A DNA stretch of 64,000 bases from Ignavibacteriaceae bacterium (lineage in GTDB: Bacteria; Bacteroidota; Ignavibacteria; Ignavibacteriales; Ignavibacteriaceae): positions 1-64,000 of the forward strand of contig JARLHC010000050.1 in assembly GCA_031292455.1 (NCBI GenBank), written 5' to 3'. Shown here piece after piece: positions 16,868-27,763 of the stretch (position 1 is its first letter; each line of letters begins with the position of its first letter). The position numbers and the translations under genes are program-made. The notes beneath the pieces are model-generated. The model had not been told where the DNA came from. It made no database searches and saw only the letters and a program-made list of their open reading frames with translations.

Positions 16868-18235
16868 TTATTCTTGCTTAATTTCATATTTCTTAATCTT
16901 TGTATATAAAGTTTTTTGACTTATTCCAAGTTTGCTGGCAGTCTGGGTTCTGTCCCAGTGAAAATGCTTTAAAGCTTTGGTAATATGGATCTTTTCCAAC
17001 TCATCCATACCGAGTATATTATTATTATCAGGCTCATCAATTGTTATGGGAAGTATTTCTAATAATGTAGATGATCTTGGAAGATTCAGATCATCATAAT
17101 GTATCAGATCGCCTTCTGCGAATATAAGGGCACGTTCTATAATATGCTCAAGTTCTCTGATATTTCCAGGATAATTATATTGAAGAAGTGCATCTTCTGC
17201 ATGTTGAGTTAATTTTTTCGGAGAACGTATTGGAGATTTTGTTTCAAGGAAATGGTTTGCTAGAATTAATATGTCTTCTTTCCTGTCGCGCAATGGTGGA
17301 ATTGTAAGTGTAATCACATTTAATCTGAACAGAAGGTCCCTTCTGAATTTCTTATTATCAGTTTCCTCCATCAGGTTTCTGTTTGTTGCACTAATTACAC
17401 GTATGTTCGAAGCAAGATTTACAACACCACCGATTCTTCTGTATTCTCCATTTTCAAGAAATCTTAAAAGTTTAGGCTGAAGAGAAAGGCTCAATTCCCC
17501 AATTTCATCTAAAAAAAGTGTCCCACCATGTGCAATCTCAACAAGTCCCTGCTTAGTTGATTTAGCATCTGTAAAAGCTCCTTTCTCATGTCCGAAAAGT
17601 TCGCTTTCTATCAATTGGTCAGGCAGTGAAGCGCAATTAATAATGACAAACGGCTTATCGCTTCTCGATGAATATTTGTGAATATATTCAGCAAACAATT
17701 CCTTTCCTGTCCCCGTTTCACCTTCTATTAAGATATTAGAATCTGAAAATGCAGATTTGTTCGCTAGATTTATGGCCCTTTGAAGTCCGGGACTGCTGCC
17801 TATTATTCGACTCGATAATTTTTTATTAACCTGGTTTGAAAGTATTGTCGTTTTAACCAAAAGATCTTTATGCTCGAGCGCACGGTTTATTGTAATCAGA
17901 AGTTCATCAAAATTATAAGGTTTGGTTACAAAGTCATAAGCTCCTAACCTTATGCAGTCTACAGCTTTTCTAAGTTCTGATTGAGCAGTAAGAATAATTA
18001 CCTGTATGGATGAATTGTACTCGGAAACAAATTTTAGAACTTCTTCTCCGTTTACTATTTTCATGTTCAAGTCAAGAAGCAGAACATCATAATTCATATT
18101 CTTGATGGCCTCAATTGCAAAGCTTCCGTCATAAACTGTATCAACGGAAAAGCCGCTTTCAAGAAGTTGCTCCTTTAATAGATAACATAAAGTTTCGTCA
18201 TCATCGCAGACAAGTATTTTGTAGTTTTTAGCCAT
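16868..18235 (-). CDS. NtrC-family sigma-54-dependent response regulator
   Basis: A 455-residue enhancer-binding protein: receiver (D55 acceptor, 'VTKPYNFDELL'), AAA+ domain with Walker A GETGTGKE at 172-179, Walker B 'GGTLFLDEIGEL', and a Fis-type helix-turn-helix at the end (DRTQTASKLGISQKTLYTKI). The loop that touches sigma-54 reads GAFTDA (219-224) instead of GAFTGA, a variant known in this family. Members such as PilR activate pilin genes from -24/-12 promoters, and two such candidate promoters are in this window (1225 and 61096). It lies divergent from the tRNA-Lys. That it controls the pilins is inferred from proximity. Confidence 0.92.
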   Translation of the reverse strand: MAKNYKILVCDDDETLCYLLKEQLLESGFSVDTVYDGSFAIEAIKNMNYDVLLLDLNMKIVNGEEVLKFVSEYNSSIQVIILTAQSELRKAVDCIRLGAYDFVTKPYNFDELLITINRALEHKDLLVKTTILSNQVNKKLSSRIIGSSPGLQRAINLANKSAFSDSNILIEGETGTGKELFAEYIHKYSSRSDKPFVIINCASLPDQLIESELFGHEKGAFTDAKSTKQGLVEIAHGGTLFLDEIGELSLSLQPKLLRFLENGEYRRIGGVVNLASNIRVISATNRNLMEETDNKKFRRDLLFRLNVITLTIPPLRDRKEDILILANHFLETKSPIRSPKKLTQHAEDALLQYNYPGNIRELEHIIERALIFAEGDLIHYDDLNLPRSSTLLEILPITIDEPDNNNILGMDELEKIHITKALKHFHWDRTQTASKLGISQKTLYTKIKKYEIKQE

Positions 18236-18270
18236 ATTTGTTTTTATAACCCCATCGGACGAAGTTTCAT

Positions 18271-18299
18271 TTGGAATAAAAATCTGTTTTTTATATATT
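18271..18299 (+). promoter_or_regulatory. Candidate housekeeping promoter of tRNA-Lys
   Basis: TTGGAA (18271-18276), a 17-bp spacer and TATATT (18294-18299). The expected start would be about 12 bp before the tRNA 5' end, which suits a tRNA gene. Confidence 0.45.
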
Positions 18300-18317
18300 A
18301 GTTATTCTTATAATTTC

Positions 18318-18389
18318 GGGCGCGTAGCTCAGGGGTAGAGCATCTGCCTTTTAAGCAGAGGGTCGGTGGTTCGAAACCACCCGCGCTCA
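18318..18389 (+). tRNA. tRNA-Lys (anticodon TTT)
   Basis: A full cloverleaf can be drawn: acceptor stem GGGCGCG with CGCGCTC (one G-U), D arm with 'AGGGGTAGA', anticodon stem CTGC/GCAG with loop reading C-TTTT-AA giving anticodon TTT, and T arm GGTGG-TTCGAAA-CCACC. The discriminator is A at 18389 and CCA is not encoded. A terminator follows. Confidence 0.95.
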
Positions 18390-18412
18390 CTGAACCAAAT
18401 CTTTGGATTTCT

Positions 18413-18437
18413 AAGCCGTTTCTTAACGGCTTTTTTA
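18413..18437 (+). terminator. Rho-independent terminator of tRNA-Lys
   Basis: An 8-bp stem aagccgtt/aacggctt with a 4-nt loop, followed by a T-run. Confidence 0.88.
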
Positions 18438-18534
18438 TTAGGGCCATTATAAGCGAATAAAATAATTTTCCTTCACTAAATTAAGACTTTTTAAACTTAT
18501 AATCCCATTAAAAACTATATAGTTTATCAGATTT

Positions 18535-19764
18535 TTATCCCTTTCCTTCCTTAAACCTTTTTTCTGCTAATGCTGCTATCGTTCTTCCAATGCTGATTGA
18601 GGCCGTTGCAGCAGGAGACGGTGCATTTAATACATGTACCATATTCTCTGATTCAATAATCCTGAAATCATCAACTAACTTTCCATCCGGTTCTAGGGCT
18701 TGCGCACGAACTCCAGCTCCTCCGGGATATAAATCGGAATGACTTATTTCAGGTACAAGTTTCTGAAGAGCTGACACAAATTTATTTTTATTGAATGACC
18801 TGTAAAACTCCATTATTCCCATTTTATAGTGCTTACCGGCCATTCTCCAGAATCCGCTGTAGGTAATCATCTGAAATACATCGCCCAATGAAAAATCATT
18901 TTTTTTATAACCCTCCCGTTTAAATGCAAGAACAGCATTTGGTCCAGCTTCAACACCCCCGTTTATCCTCCTTGTAAAATGAACACCAAGGAAGGGGAAT
19001 TTTGTATCAGGTACAGGATAAATAAGATTATTTACTAAGTAAGATTTTTCCTTAACAATATTATAATATTCCCCCCTGAAAGGAATTATATGAAGATTTG
19101 GATTCACACCACATTTTTGTGCAACTCTATCTGATTGAAGTCCTGCACAATTAACCAAAACTCTAGCCCTTATTTCTCCGTTATTTGTCTCCAGTAACAT
19201 TTCCCCACTTTTTTTTACAAGGCTCATGAACCTCGTAGAGGTTAATACCTTTCCACCATTCTCAGTAATAATCTCCACATATTTATTTGTAACCAGTGTA
19301 TAATCCACAATGCCAGTTTCTGGAACATATAGCCCCAGGACACCATTGGCATAGGGCTCGTGTTCCTTAATTTCTTCTTTGGTTATTCTTTTTATCCCTA
19401 TTAGTCCATTCTCTTGTCCTCTCAATTCTAATTCACGTAGTATAGGAGCTTCATTATCCCTTATTGCAAGTACAATTTTTCCGCATCTTTCATATGGAAT
19501 GCTGTACTCTTCGCAGAACCGATACATCAATGCTCTCCCCTCTGTACAGTTCTTTGCTTTTAATGATCCTGGTTTATAATAAAGCCCGGAATGAATTACC
19601 CCACTGTTGTTTCCTGTCTGATGTGGTGCAAATTTATTTTCGGCTTCAATAAGTATAACAGAAAGTTTTTTCTCTTTCTGTAGTGACATACCTACTGCAG
19701 TACCTACTATCCCTCCTCCAATTATAGCTATGTCATAAGTTTTGGACATAAAGTCTATACCCAT
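18535..19764 (-). CDS. lhgO: L-2-hydroxyglutarate oxidase (FAD-dependent)
   Basis: A 409-residue flavoprotein of the DAO family that oxidises L-2-hydroxyglutarate to 2-oxoglutarate, feeding electrons to the quinone pool. The Rossmann motif IIGGGIVGTAVG is near residues 14-25. The segment 'HQTGNNSGVIHSGLYYKPGS' is the conserved signature of this enzyme, and 'PGGAGVRAQAL' near the C-terminus also matches. The reading from ATG 19764 overlaps the upstream glutamate dehydrogenase by 10 bases; the internal Met at 19749 (MSKTYDIAII) is an equally good start. It is the last gene of a four-gene operon that handles 2-oxoglutarate and glutamate, which fits its product. Confidence 0.9.
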   Translation of the reverse strand: MGIDFMSKTYDIAIIGGGIVGTAVGMSLQKEKKLSVILIEAENKFAPHQTGNNSGVIHSGLYYKPGSLKAKNCTEGRALMYRFCEEYSIPYERCGKIVLAIRDNEAPILRELELRGQENGLIGIKRITKEEIKEHEPYANGVLGLYVPETGIVDYTLVTNKYVEIITENGGKVLTSTRFMSLVKKSGEMLLETNNGEIRARVLVNCAGLQSDRVAQKCGVNPNLHIIPFRGEYYNIVKEKSYLVNNLIYPVPDTKFPFLGVHFTRRINGGVEAGPNAVLAFKREGYKKNDFSLGDVFQMITYSGFWRMAGKHYKMGIMEFYRSFNKNKFVSALQKLVPEISHSDLYPGGAGVRAQALEPDGKLVDDFRIIESENMVHVLNAPSPAATASISIGRTIAALAEKRFKEGKG

Positions 19765-21002
19765 CCCCTTAATTTACAGGCTTCTGCTACGCGAGCAACG
19801 CCAACTACCATTGCAGCAAGCCGCGGATGAATATTTTTTTCCTTTACTGCTTCATGCATGCGATGATATGCTTTTGTTAATTTCTGGTCCAGCTTATTAT
19901 GCACTTCATCTTCATCCCAGAAATATGAATACTTGTCCTGCACCATTTCAAAGTATGATACCGTTACTCCCCCAGCACTTGCAAGAATATCAGGAATTAC
20001 ATGGATCCCTTTATTACTCAAAATCAAATCAGCTTCCGGAGTAGTGGGTCCGTTGGCAAGTTCGCATACAATTTTTGCCTTAATGTTATTTGCATTATCA
20101 GCATAGATAACATTTTCAAGAGCGGCTGGATATAAGATATTAACCTCAAGTTCAAGAAGACTTTCTTGCCGAATTGGTTTTGATCCATGGAAACCAATTA
20201 TGCTTCCGGTTTTTAATTTATGCTGTACTAGTTCTGTAGAATCAAATCCATCAGGGTTATAAATTGCTCCACGCGAATCACTTACCGCAATCAGTTTTCC
20301 CCCTCCTAATAATTCATGGTGTAGCAAAGCGGCACGCTGTCCTGCATTACCAAATCCCTGTATAGCAAATTTACCCAATGGATCAACATTTAGTATTCTG
20401 CACGCTTCCCGTACAGTTATTACGCCACCTCTGGCAGTTGCATCTCTCCTCCCTTCTGTACCACCTATCTGCTGAGGTTTATCTGTAAAAACGCCGGGCT
20501 GGTGAGCATGCAGAATGGTTTCATACTCATCCATCATCCATGCCATAGTCTGTGGATTAGTATAAACATCTGGTGCAGGAATATCTGTATCAACACCAAT
20601 AAACTGGGCTATTGCCCTTATATAGCCCCTGGAAAGGTTTTCCAGCTCACGTTCAGACATTGATTTGGGACTGCAAATAACACCTCCTTTGCCACCCCCC
20701 AAAGGAAGATCTACAACCGCAGTCTTCCATGTCATCCAGCTTGCTAAAGCTCTTATTGTATCAACGGTTTCATCAGGATGAAATCTTATCCCTCCCTTTG
20801 CTGGTCCTCTGGCAGTATTGTATTGGATTCTATAAGCGTGGAAAATCTTTACTTTCCCGTTATCCATCTTTACGGGAAATGTAAACTTAATTTCTTTTTG
20901 TGGCCAGATCAAAAGTTCTATAGTCGCTTCATCAAGATTAAGGATCTTTGCAGCTTCAAGGATTTGCTGCTGGGCAACTTTAAATGAGTTATAAGATTCC
21001 AT
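19755..21002 (-). CDS. Glu/Leu/Phe/Val-family glutamate dehydrogenase
   Basis: A 415-residue dehydrogenase interconverting glutamate and 2-oxoglutarate plus ammonia. The substrate-binding block 'GPAKGGIRFHPDE' and the 'DLPLGGGKGGVI' motif with its catalytic lysines are present, as is the nucleotide fold 'AIQGFGNAGQRAA'. The length and sequence are of the small catabolic type (RocG/GudB-like, usually NAD-linked), unlike the two longer GdhA-type paralogs at 26203 and 33079. Cofactor preference is inferred from the subtype. It sits between the zinc-ribbon gene (2 bp upstream) and lhgO. Confidence 0.9.
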   Translation of the reverse strand: MESYNSFKVAQQQILEAAKILNLDEATIELLIWPQKEIKFTFPVKMDNGKVKIFHAYRIQYNTARGPAKGGIRFHPDETVDTIRALASWMTWKTAVVDLPLGGGKGGVICSPKSMSERELENLSRGYIRAIAQFIGVDTDIPAPDVYTNPQTMAWMMDEYETILHAHQPGVFTDKPQQIGGTEGRRDATARGGVITVREACRILNVDPLGKFAIQGFGNAGQRAALLHHELLGGGKLIAVSDSRGAIYNPDGFDSTELVQHKLKTGSIIGFHGSKPIRQESLLELEVNILYPAALENVIYADNANNIKAKIVCELANGPTTPEADLILSNKGIHVIPDILASAGGVTVSYFEMVQDKYSYFWDEDEVHNKLDQKLTKAYHRMHEAVKEKNIHPRLAAMVVGVARVAEACKLRGWV

Positions 21003-21004
21003 TA

Positions 21005-21199
21005 TTAATCCTTATCGTTGTCTAAATCTTGTTTAGGTTTGTCATTTTCAAAGACATCAAGAAGTATTCTGTACCAGCAGTTTTTGCATGTTAGCGCACG
21101 GTCGACGCTTAACAATACTTGCTGCCAAGGACTCAATTTATGCCCGCAGTGTGGGCATGCATCCAATATTTTATTATCAGGTGCTTCTTTTGAGTTCAA
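21005..21199 (-). CDS. Small zinc-ribbon protein
   Basis: A 64-residue protein overlapping the upstream large gene by ATGA. It carries two cysteine pairs, CPHCGH at 15-20 and CKNC at 38-41, spaced as a zinc ribbon, and an acidic tail. I do not recognise a named family. Its place between the receiver/ATP-grasp protein and glutamate dehydrogenase suggests it is an accessory part of that module. Confidence 0.7.
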   Translation of the reverse strand: MNSKEAPDNKILDACPHCGHKLSPWQQVLLSVDRALTCKNCWYRILLDVFENDKPKQDLDNDKD

Positions 21200-24100
21200 T
21201 TCCCCTCCGGTTTTAGTATTACACCTTTATTCTTCTGTCCGTTCATCTTGATGATAATTGAATTATTAAACTGAAGATGTTTAGTGAATATCAATGTCTC
21301 CACAGCAGTTTGATTCATTAGCCAGTTCCAGCTTATAAATCCCTGATCATTGTGCTGATTCACAGTAAAATATCCGATCATGAAGGAAGTAATATTCTGG
21401 AAAAAATGTGAACCCTGCGATGGGGCCACTGCCATATCCTTAAATCCCGTTTCAATTATCGCTTTGGCTCCAGCAATCATTTCCCAGTTAACGGGTATTC
21501 CAAGCCATGGATCCAAAGATCCCCATCTGCCTATTCCAATAAGCAAATAAGGCCTCTTTTCTAATATAAGTTTATTATTAAAATAACTCACTTCCTTTGC
21601 AACTTCACGGCTTTTTGCCCTGTCAAACAAATTGTAATCTATATAAATGATATCATGAATATCATTTATTATTCCGTTTCCTAGCACCTGGGCGCTTTGA
21701 CAAATTAAATCTTTCTCATTATAATCTTCTACGTTAAGTTCCTCAAGCTCTCTGTTTACTACCAAAGGCCTCATCTGCAATAATCCAAACTCTTTTGGTT
21801 CTCCATCTTCGGGAAGTATATTAACAGCAAACTCAATCTCAACCGGAGTTCCCATACCCCACGTTCCCATATCCAAAAGCAATTCAAGAATATTTGGTAG
21901 GGGAAACAGCTTATTCCGAAGTATCGGACTAAAAGTAACAACCCTTAATCCTTCTCTTGAAATTCCTTCATAAATAGCATAGTTATCGTGTATGTAAGTA
22001 GAACCTATGGGAGATAACGTTCCATCCTTTTCTGCCGTACCAAGATCAAATGTTTTAAGAAGTACATCATGCGTCGCATACCCAAAGTCAGCATTGCCAT
22101 CCAGCATCAAAGCATAAAATTCTCTTTGACTGCTGTTAAGTGATTCCTCTACTGAATAAAATTGGATAAGATCAGTAGGATATTTTGGGCAGAACCTTAC
22201 TGTATTACCTCCGTCAACTACCATCTTCCCCAGACCAAGTGCAACGGAGACTATTCCATCATCCTGTTTTTGTGGTGGATGAGGATAGAAATTATAAGAT
22301 TTGCACACTCCCGAAAAATCAGGATAAAAACGATTCTCATGTTTATGCCCTACCATCTTCTGAACTATCACAGCCATCTTTTCTTCCTCAAGCCGGTAGG
22401 ATGTTATCTTAATATAATTTTTAGTACTCTGATAAAATGTTGATGCATATACTCTCTTAATGGTAATAAGAAGTTGGTTAAGCCTTATCATGGGATTGGG
22501 ATAATTATTCGGGAGCATATATGTTTGGTAAACTCCTGCAAATGGGTGGTACTGGGAATCTTCAAGTAAACTCGAAGATCTTACCGCAATAGGGGAATGG
22601 ATTAAATCCAGAAATGCTGCAAGATCCCCCAAGATATCCTCAGGAAACTTGTCAGCTTCCAGGAATCTTTTCGTTATTTCTTCATCATCGGAACAGTTAA
22701 GTGAAAAATTCTTCAGATTATTATCTTCTATAAACTGGTCAAATACATCCGTCCCGATAACTACGGCAGGAGGCACATAAATATGTACATCTTCAAATTT
22801 ATCTCTTACGTTATAGTTGTTTATTAATGTATTAACAAAACCCAAACCGCGTGCTTTACCCCCTAGTGAGCCCCCACCTATACGGGCAAAGCTTGATTCA
22901 GGATCAAAAAATTCTTTAACGAAATCGGTTATTATCCCTCTTTGTCTCAGATTTCTGTATCCATTAAGTGAATAGATTAAGTCCTGCCGTAACTCTTCCA
23001 CAGAAGAATAGTCAGAAACTTTTCGGGGACGCAGTTCATGTGCAAGCCAGAATTCTGTTCTTGCTTTCAACCAGTTAGAAAAATGATTATTTTCAGCATG
23101 ATACCTTATGCTTTCTTCAGGAACTGTTAATAATTGTTCCTCAAGTGATTTTAGATCGGAAGCTCTCCCCACCTCGCGTCCATCAAATGTTCTAAAGACA
23201 AAATCTCCAAAACTAAAATAGTAATTCATAAATAACCTTAATTCATTAAGCAGCGTCGGCGAATCTTTCAATATAAAAGACGCTTTCACTTCATAAGCTT
23301 TCTTGTTGTTTTCCTCTACATTTGAAAGTAAGAGTGTAGGTATATCATTATGTTCTCTTTTTACATTGCGAACGAATTCAATACCTGCCTGGTGATCATT
23401 AATTCCATTATGAGGGAATTCAATATCCGAAATAATTCCAAGCATTGAGTCTTTATAACGCTCATAAAATTCCCATGCCTCCTCATATGATGTGCACAAT
23501 AGTATCTTTGGTCTCGCTCGCATCCGGAGATATTTATGGGTAAGATTAATGCCTTCTGAAATAAGCCTGTTTGACTGGTTTAATATTTCTGTATAAATTA
23601 TCGGTAGGAAAGAAGAATAATATCTTACGCTATCTTCAATAACAATGATAGTTTGAACGCCGACTATTCTTGTATCATGGTCGACATTCATTATATCTTC
23701 AAAATATTTTACAATGGCAATAATTATTCTGAAGTCCCCCTGCCATATGAAGATTTTATCAAATACCGTATGGTCTTTATTTAGCAGAAGCATCTTAAGT
23801 TCTTTATTATCATGGGCAAGAAGCACAACAGGGATATTCAGCCCTGATTCCTTAATCAATCTGGCAAAATGCACTGGCGGCATGTCCTCAATATGAAGGG
23901 TGGTAATTATAAGGTCGAATCTTTTTTCTTCTCTTGCAAGAGCAATAGCCTCATTGCCGCTTGATACCCTGGTTAACTCAGGTGAATGGCTTAAATTTAA
24001 CCCCTGATATTCATTCCTTATAAGTTCATATAACCTACCATCTTCCTCAAACAAATACAGATCATATAAACTTGAAACAAGCAGAATGTCTCTGATGCGA

Positions 24101-24201
24101 AGTCGCATAAGATTCTGGAACCCTTGAAACCGGTTTCCGTAACCATGCTCTACCCATAGGGCATCAAAATCATTTTTTAAATCAGCGAATTTGGATTTCA
24201 T
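21196..24201 (-). CDS. Tandem receiver-PEP/pyruvate dikinase ATP-grasp protein, copy 1
   Basis: A 1001-residue cytoplasmic protein of unclear function. Residues about 35-150 form a receiver fold lacking its acceptor Asp ('LIITTLHIEDM'). Residues 185-325 form a second receiver with the acceptor D259 retained ('GIISDIEFPHNG') and a Lys in 'ASFILKDS'. Residues about 430-900 are the ATP-grasp (PPDK_N) domain of PEP synthase and pyruvate phosphate dikinase: GGGSLGGKARGLGF near 440, 'PIAVRSSSLLEDS' near 537, 'VALGLGKMVVDGG' and 'GTPVEIEFAVN'. The swivelling phosphohistidine domain and the PEP/pyruvate barrel of those enzymes are absent, so any phosphate must go to another protein or molecule. It is first in the operon with the zinc ribbon, glutamate dehydrogenase and lhgO, and has a paralog at 29876-32854. 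Confidence 0.85.
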   Translation of the reverse strand: MKSKFADLKNDFDALWVEHGYGNRFQGFQNLMRLRIRDILLVSSLYDLYLFEEDGRLYELIRNEYQGLNLSHSPELTRVSSGNEAIALAREEKRFDLIITTLHIEDMPPVHFARLIKESGLNIPVVLLAHDNKELKMLLLNKDHTVFDKIFIWQGDFRIIIAIVKYFEDIMNVDHDTRIVGVQTIIVIEDSVRYYSSFLPIIYTEILNQSNRLISEGINLTHKYLRMRARPKILLCTSYEEAWEFYERYKDSMLGIISDIEFPHNGINDHQAGIEFVRNVKREHNDIPTLLLSNVEENNKKAYEVKASFILKDSPTLLNELRLFMNYYFSFGDFVFRTFDGREVGRASDLKSLEEQLLTVPEESIRYHAENNHFSNWLKARTEFWLAHELRPRKVSDYSSVEELRQDLIYSLNGYRNLRQRGIITDFVKEFFDPESSFARIGGGSLGGKARGLGFVNTLINNYNVRDKFEDVHIYVPPAVVIGTDVFDQFIEDNNLKNFSLNCSDDEEITKRFLEADKFPEDILGDLAAFLDLIHSPIAVRSSSLLEDSQYHPFAGVYQTYMLPNNYPNPMIRLNQLLITIKRVYASTFYQSTKNYIKITSYRLEEEKMAVIVQKMVGHKHENRFYPDFSGVCKSYNFYPHPPQKQDDGIVSVALGLGKMVVDGGNTVRFCPKYPTDLIQFYSVEESLNSSQREFYALMLDGNADFGYATHDVLLKTFDLGTAEKDGTLSPIGSTYIHDNYAIYEGISREGLRVVTFSPILRNKLFPLPNILELLLDMGTWGMGTPVEIEFAVNILPEDGEPKEFGLLQMRPLVVNRELEELNVEDYNEKDLICQSAQVLGNGIINDIHDIIYIDYNLFDRAKSREVAKEVSYFNNKLILEKRPYLLIGIGRWGSLDPWLGIPVNWEMIAGAKAIIETGFKDMAVAPSQGSHFFQNITSFMIGYFTVNQHNDQGFISWNWLMNQTAVETLIFTKHLQFNNSIIIKMNGQKNKGVILKPEGN

Positions 24202-26137
24202 TAACTTTAATGAAAATTATAAATCTAAGTTTCCAATTTTTTTCATTAAAGTAAAGTAAAATAGATATATATTACTTGAATTATTCCCCTAATGACCTAT
24301 TTCGATCCGCTCCTTTTAAAAATTGTTTTTCATGGGTCTGCAGGCTTATTTATGCCGTTTTTCCATCAAAATTGCCTATTGTTAAATATTTCTTAAAAGG
24401 AAAGCAGGATGGAAAATGGAGTTGTGATCAGTTCTCTTGATAAATATTGGAAGTCTGATCCAAATAAGATTATTTTTATATTAAAAACATTTAAAATAAT
24501 TCGTGTATACAAAATAGAAAAGGATTATAAGCCTTTAGGAAAAATCAACTTCAGGCTTACTCTAATCAAAAGTGTTTAAGCTTCTGTTTTGACTATAATT
24601 ATTTTAACAATTCTAAGAAATCAAAAAATATACTCTCAATTATTAAAAGGTCCGGAAGGGGGCCTCGGTATGGGTGTAATATCTGCCACTGCTCAAGGAT
24701 CAGGTGTGGTTGATTTTTATAAAAATGGATTTTTCTTCGATACCTTGTATAAATGGGAATTACTGATATATTCTCTTTTCAGGCTGAGTCAGTTTAAAAT
24801 CAGAAAGGTATTGAATTTTCTTTAATACGGGAATTAAAAAAAAATAATTCAAAACTCCGGTTCAGGTACTTTTACATATCTTTTATAATTAAAGCCCACC
24901 TGAATTTACAGCTTTTAGCTCCTTATTATATTACAGTGCCTGACTTTGGTTAACTTCTGAGGTATAGGTTTCAGTCCAATTTCATTTCTCCTATCCAAAT
25001 TGAATATAATGGTACGGCGGATTTTGATAAAATAGAAATAGCTATAGATTTCGGTGGATGTTTTGAACACAAAGTATATCCCTCTCTCCTCTATATATTT
25101 GAATTTCGTTATTCTTTAGGGGTCTATAATATCAGCAAATATTTGAATTCTCCAATAAAAATCAGCGATATTCAAACCCTTATGGGAGTTCTAATCACTA
25201 TGTAACCGGTTTACAAATTCTTGGTTCTGGTCAAAAAAAATTAAACGTAATTGAATTAGATGCTTAATAACTACATTTGCTGATTAATTATTAAATTCAA
25301 CGGTGACTCCCCGATACCGTCCCAATACTATAATGATACCGAAGTCATACGGGCAAAAGGCGATCATACACTCCCGATACACTTTGACTAACCTATCTTT
25401 CCCCTTTCCATCCCTTCTCTTTCCCAATTAGTTCAATTTTTAGTTATTTCTATTAGACTGCTGCATTATGAAATTTTTTATCTGTTCTTCATCAGGTAAT
25501 CCGTTTCTGTAATAACGGCAGGCAAGATTGCCTTCTTTTGGTTCAGGCATATTTTATTTCTTATTCAATAATTTCTGAAAACAATGTATTAAAATTACCA
25601 AATATTTGTCATTTATAAATTCCTCTTTTATCCTCGACATCAAAATTTTGAGATCTCCTGACAGTAAAATTGGAAGACAAAAAATATATCATCTGAAATA
25701 TAGATTGTCCATTAGTTTACCGTGCCCCAATCTGTTTGTAGTTACTACTTAATTTTGTACTGCTGATTTTCGTAGAATAAAATTGGGCATCTGTATATAT
25801 GGAAGAAGTTATTTTTTTGCTTTTAATGTTTTTTACTGTCCCGAAAACAACCTATTTATTATTGTCGGAATCCAGGTTAGTTATATTCACTCTAATAAAA
25901 AGTTTTGATATATGCATACCCTGTGTACTATCCAATACTGGATCAGAAACCTGACAGAATGTTAGTGATCAAATCAATATCAAAAAAGGAACTAAAGTCG
26001 ATGATTTAATAGACACCTACATAATCTTAATATTGTCAATAGAAGAAATATCTTCATAACCAGAACGGAGTAGCCAATAAAATTTAATAATCTTCCTCCT
26101 GCCGTATTTCAAATGAATAAAAATCTAGGATCCCTTT
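24202..26137. other. Gene-poor 1.9-kb stretch with decayed reading frames
   Basis: No intact gene is supported. Short pieces of coding-like sense occur in shifting frames: a 78-codon TTG-started frame at 24589-24825 (+) with 'LLKGPEGGLGMGVISATA', beta-barrel-like fragments at 24954-25267 (+), and a 36-residue reverse frame at 25440-25550 (MPEPKEGNLACRYYRNGL). C-rich text around 25300-25420 repeats 'cccgatac' and 'gatacc'. This looks like an old gene graveyard. Confidence 0.5.
24954..25267 (+). pseudogene. Remnant of an outer-membrane beta-barrel protein
   Basis: The frame from 24954 reads 83 codons (from 'LLRYRFQSNFISPIQIEYNG' through 'FEFRYSLGVYNISKYLNSP') without an ATG, GTG or TTG near its beginning and stops at 25205. 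The following bases continue sensibly in another frame ('HYVTGLQILGSGQKKLNVIELDA', stop at 25267). The pattern 'RYSLGVYNI' resembles the penultimate strands of Bacteroidota barrel proteins (PorT/OMP_b-brl type). It is read as a frameshifted C-terminal fragment; the family is a guess. Confidence 0.35.
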
Positions 26138-26175
26138 ATAAGAAAGCCGCCCAGAATCATTGTTTCAGGGCGGCC
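26138..26175 (-). terminator. Terminator of the first GdhA-type gene
   Basis: A stem gccgccc/gggcggc at 26146-26152 and 26168-26174. On the reverse strand it is followed by a T-rich tail (tttctt). It lies about 30 bp after the gdhA stop. Confidence 0.75.
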
Positions 26176-26202
26176 TAATTAGATAATTAACAAAAGAACT
26201 TA

Positions 26203-27618
<1,416 letters not shown>

Positions 27619-27763
27619 TCAACGAATATTTTATAAGCAACTGATTAATCATTAAACTTATAATTTAGTTTAAAGAAAAATAGCGCTCATTTTAAGGGAA
27701 ATAAGTAATACTTATAATGATATTAGTGTAGTAATTATTTGAAGAATCGTGTAGTAATTCTTA

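Noticed and set aside
24589-24825. 78-codon frame containing LLKGPEGGLGMGVISATA
   Set aside because: No family recognised, TTG start without a clear ribosome-binding site, and neighbouring text is broken in all frames; kept only as part of the decayed region.
25440-25550. 36-residue reverse frame MPEPKEGNLACRYYRNGL
   Set aside because: Too short to assign, no ribosome-binding site, within the gene graveyard.
27642-27651. Palindrome TGATTAATCA upstream of gdhA
   Set aside because: Ten AT-rich bases are expected by chance in this composition; position is not near a recognisable promoter.
27726-27759. Direct repeat gtgtagtaatt (27726-27736 and 27749-27759)
   Set aside because: It lies just downstream of a stop codon on the reverse strand and the copies are short; no regulatory role could be argued.
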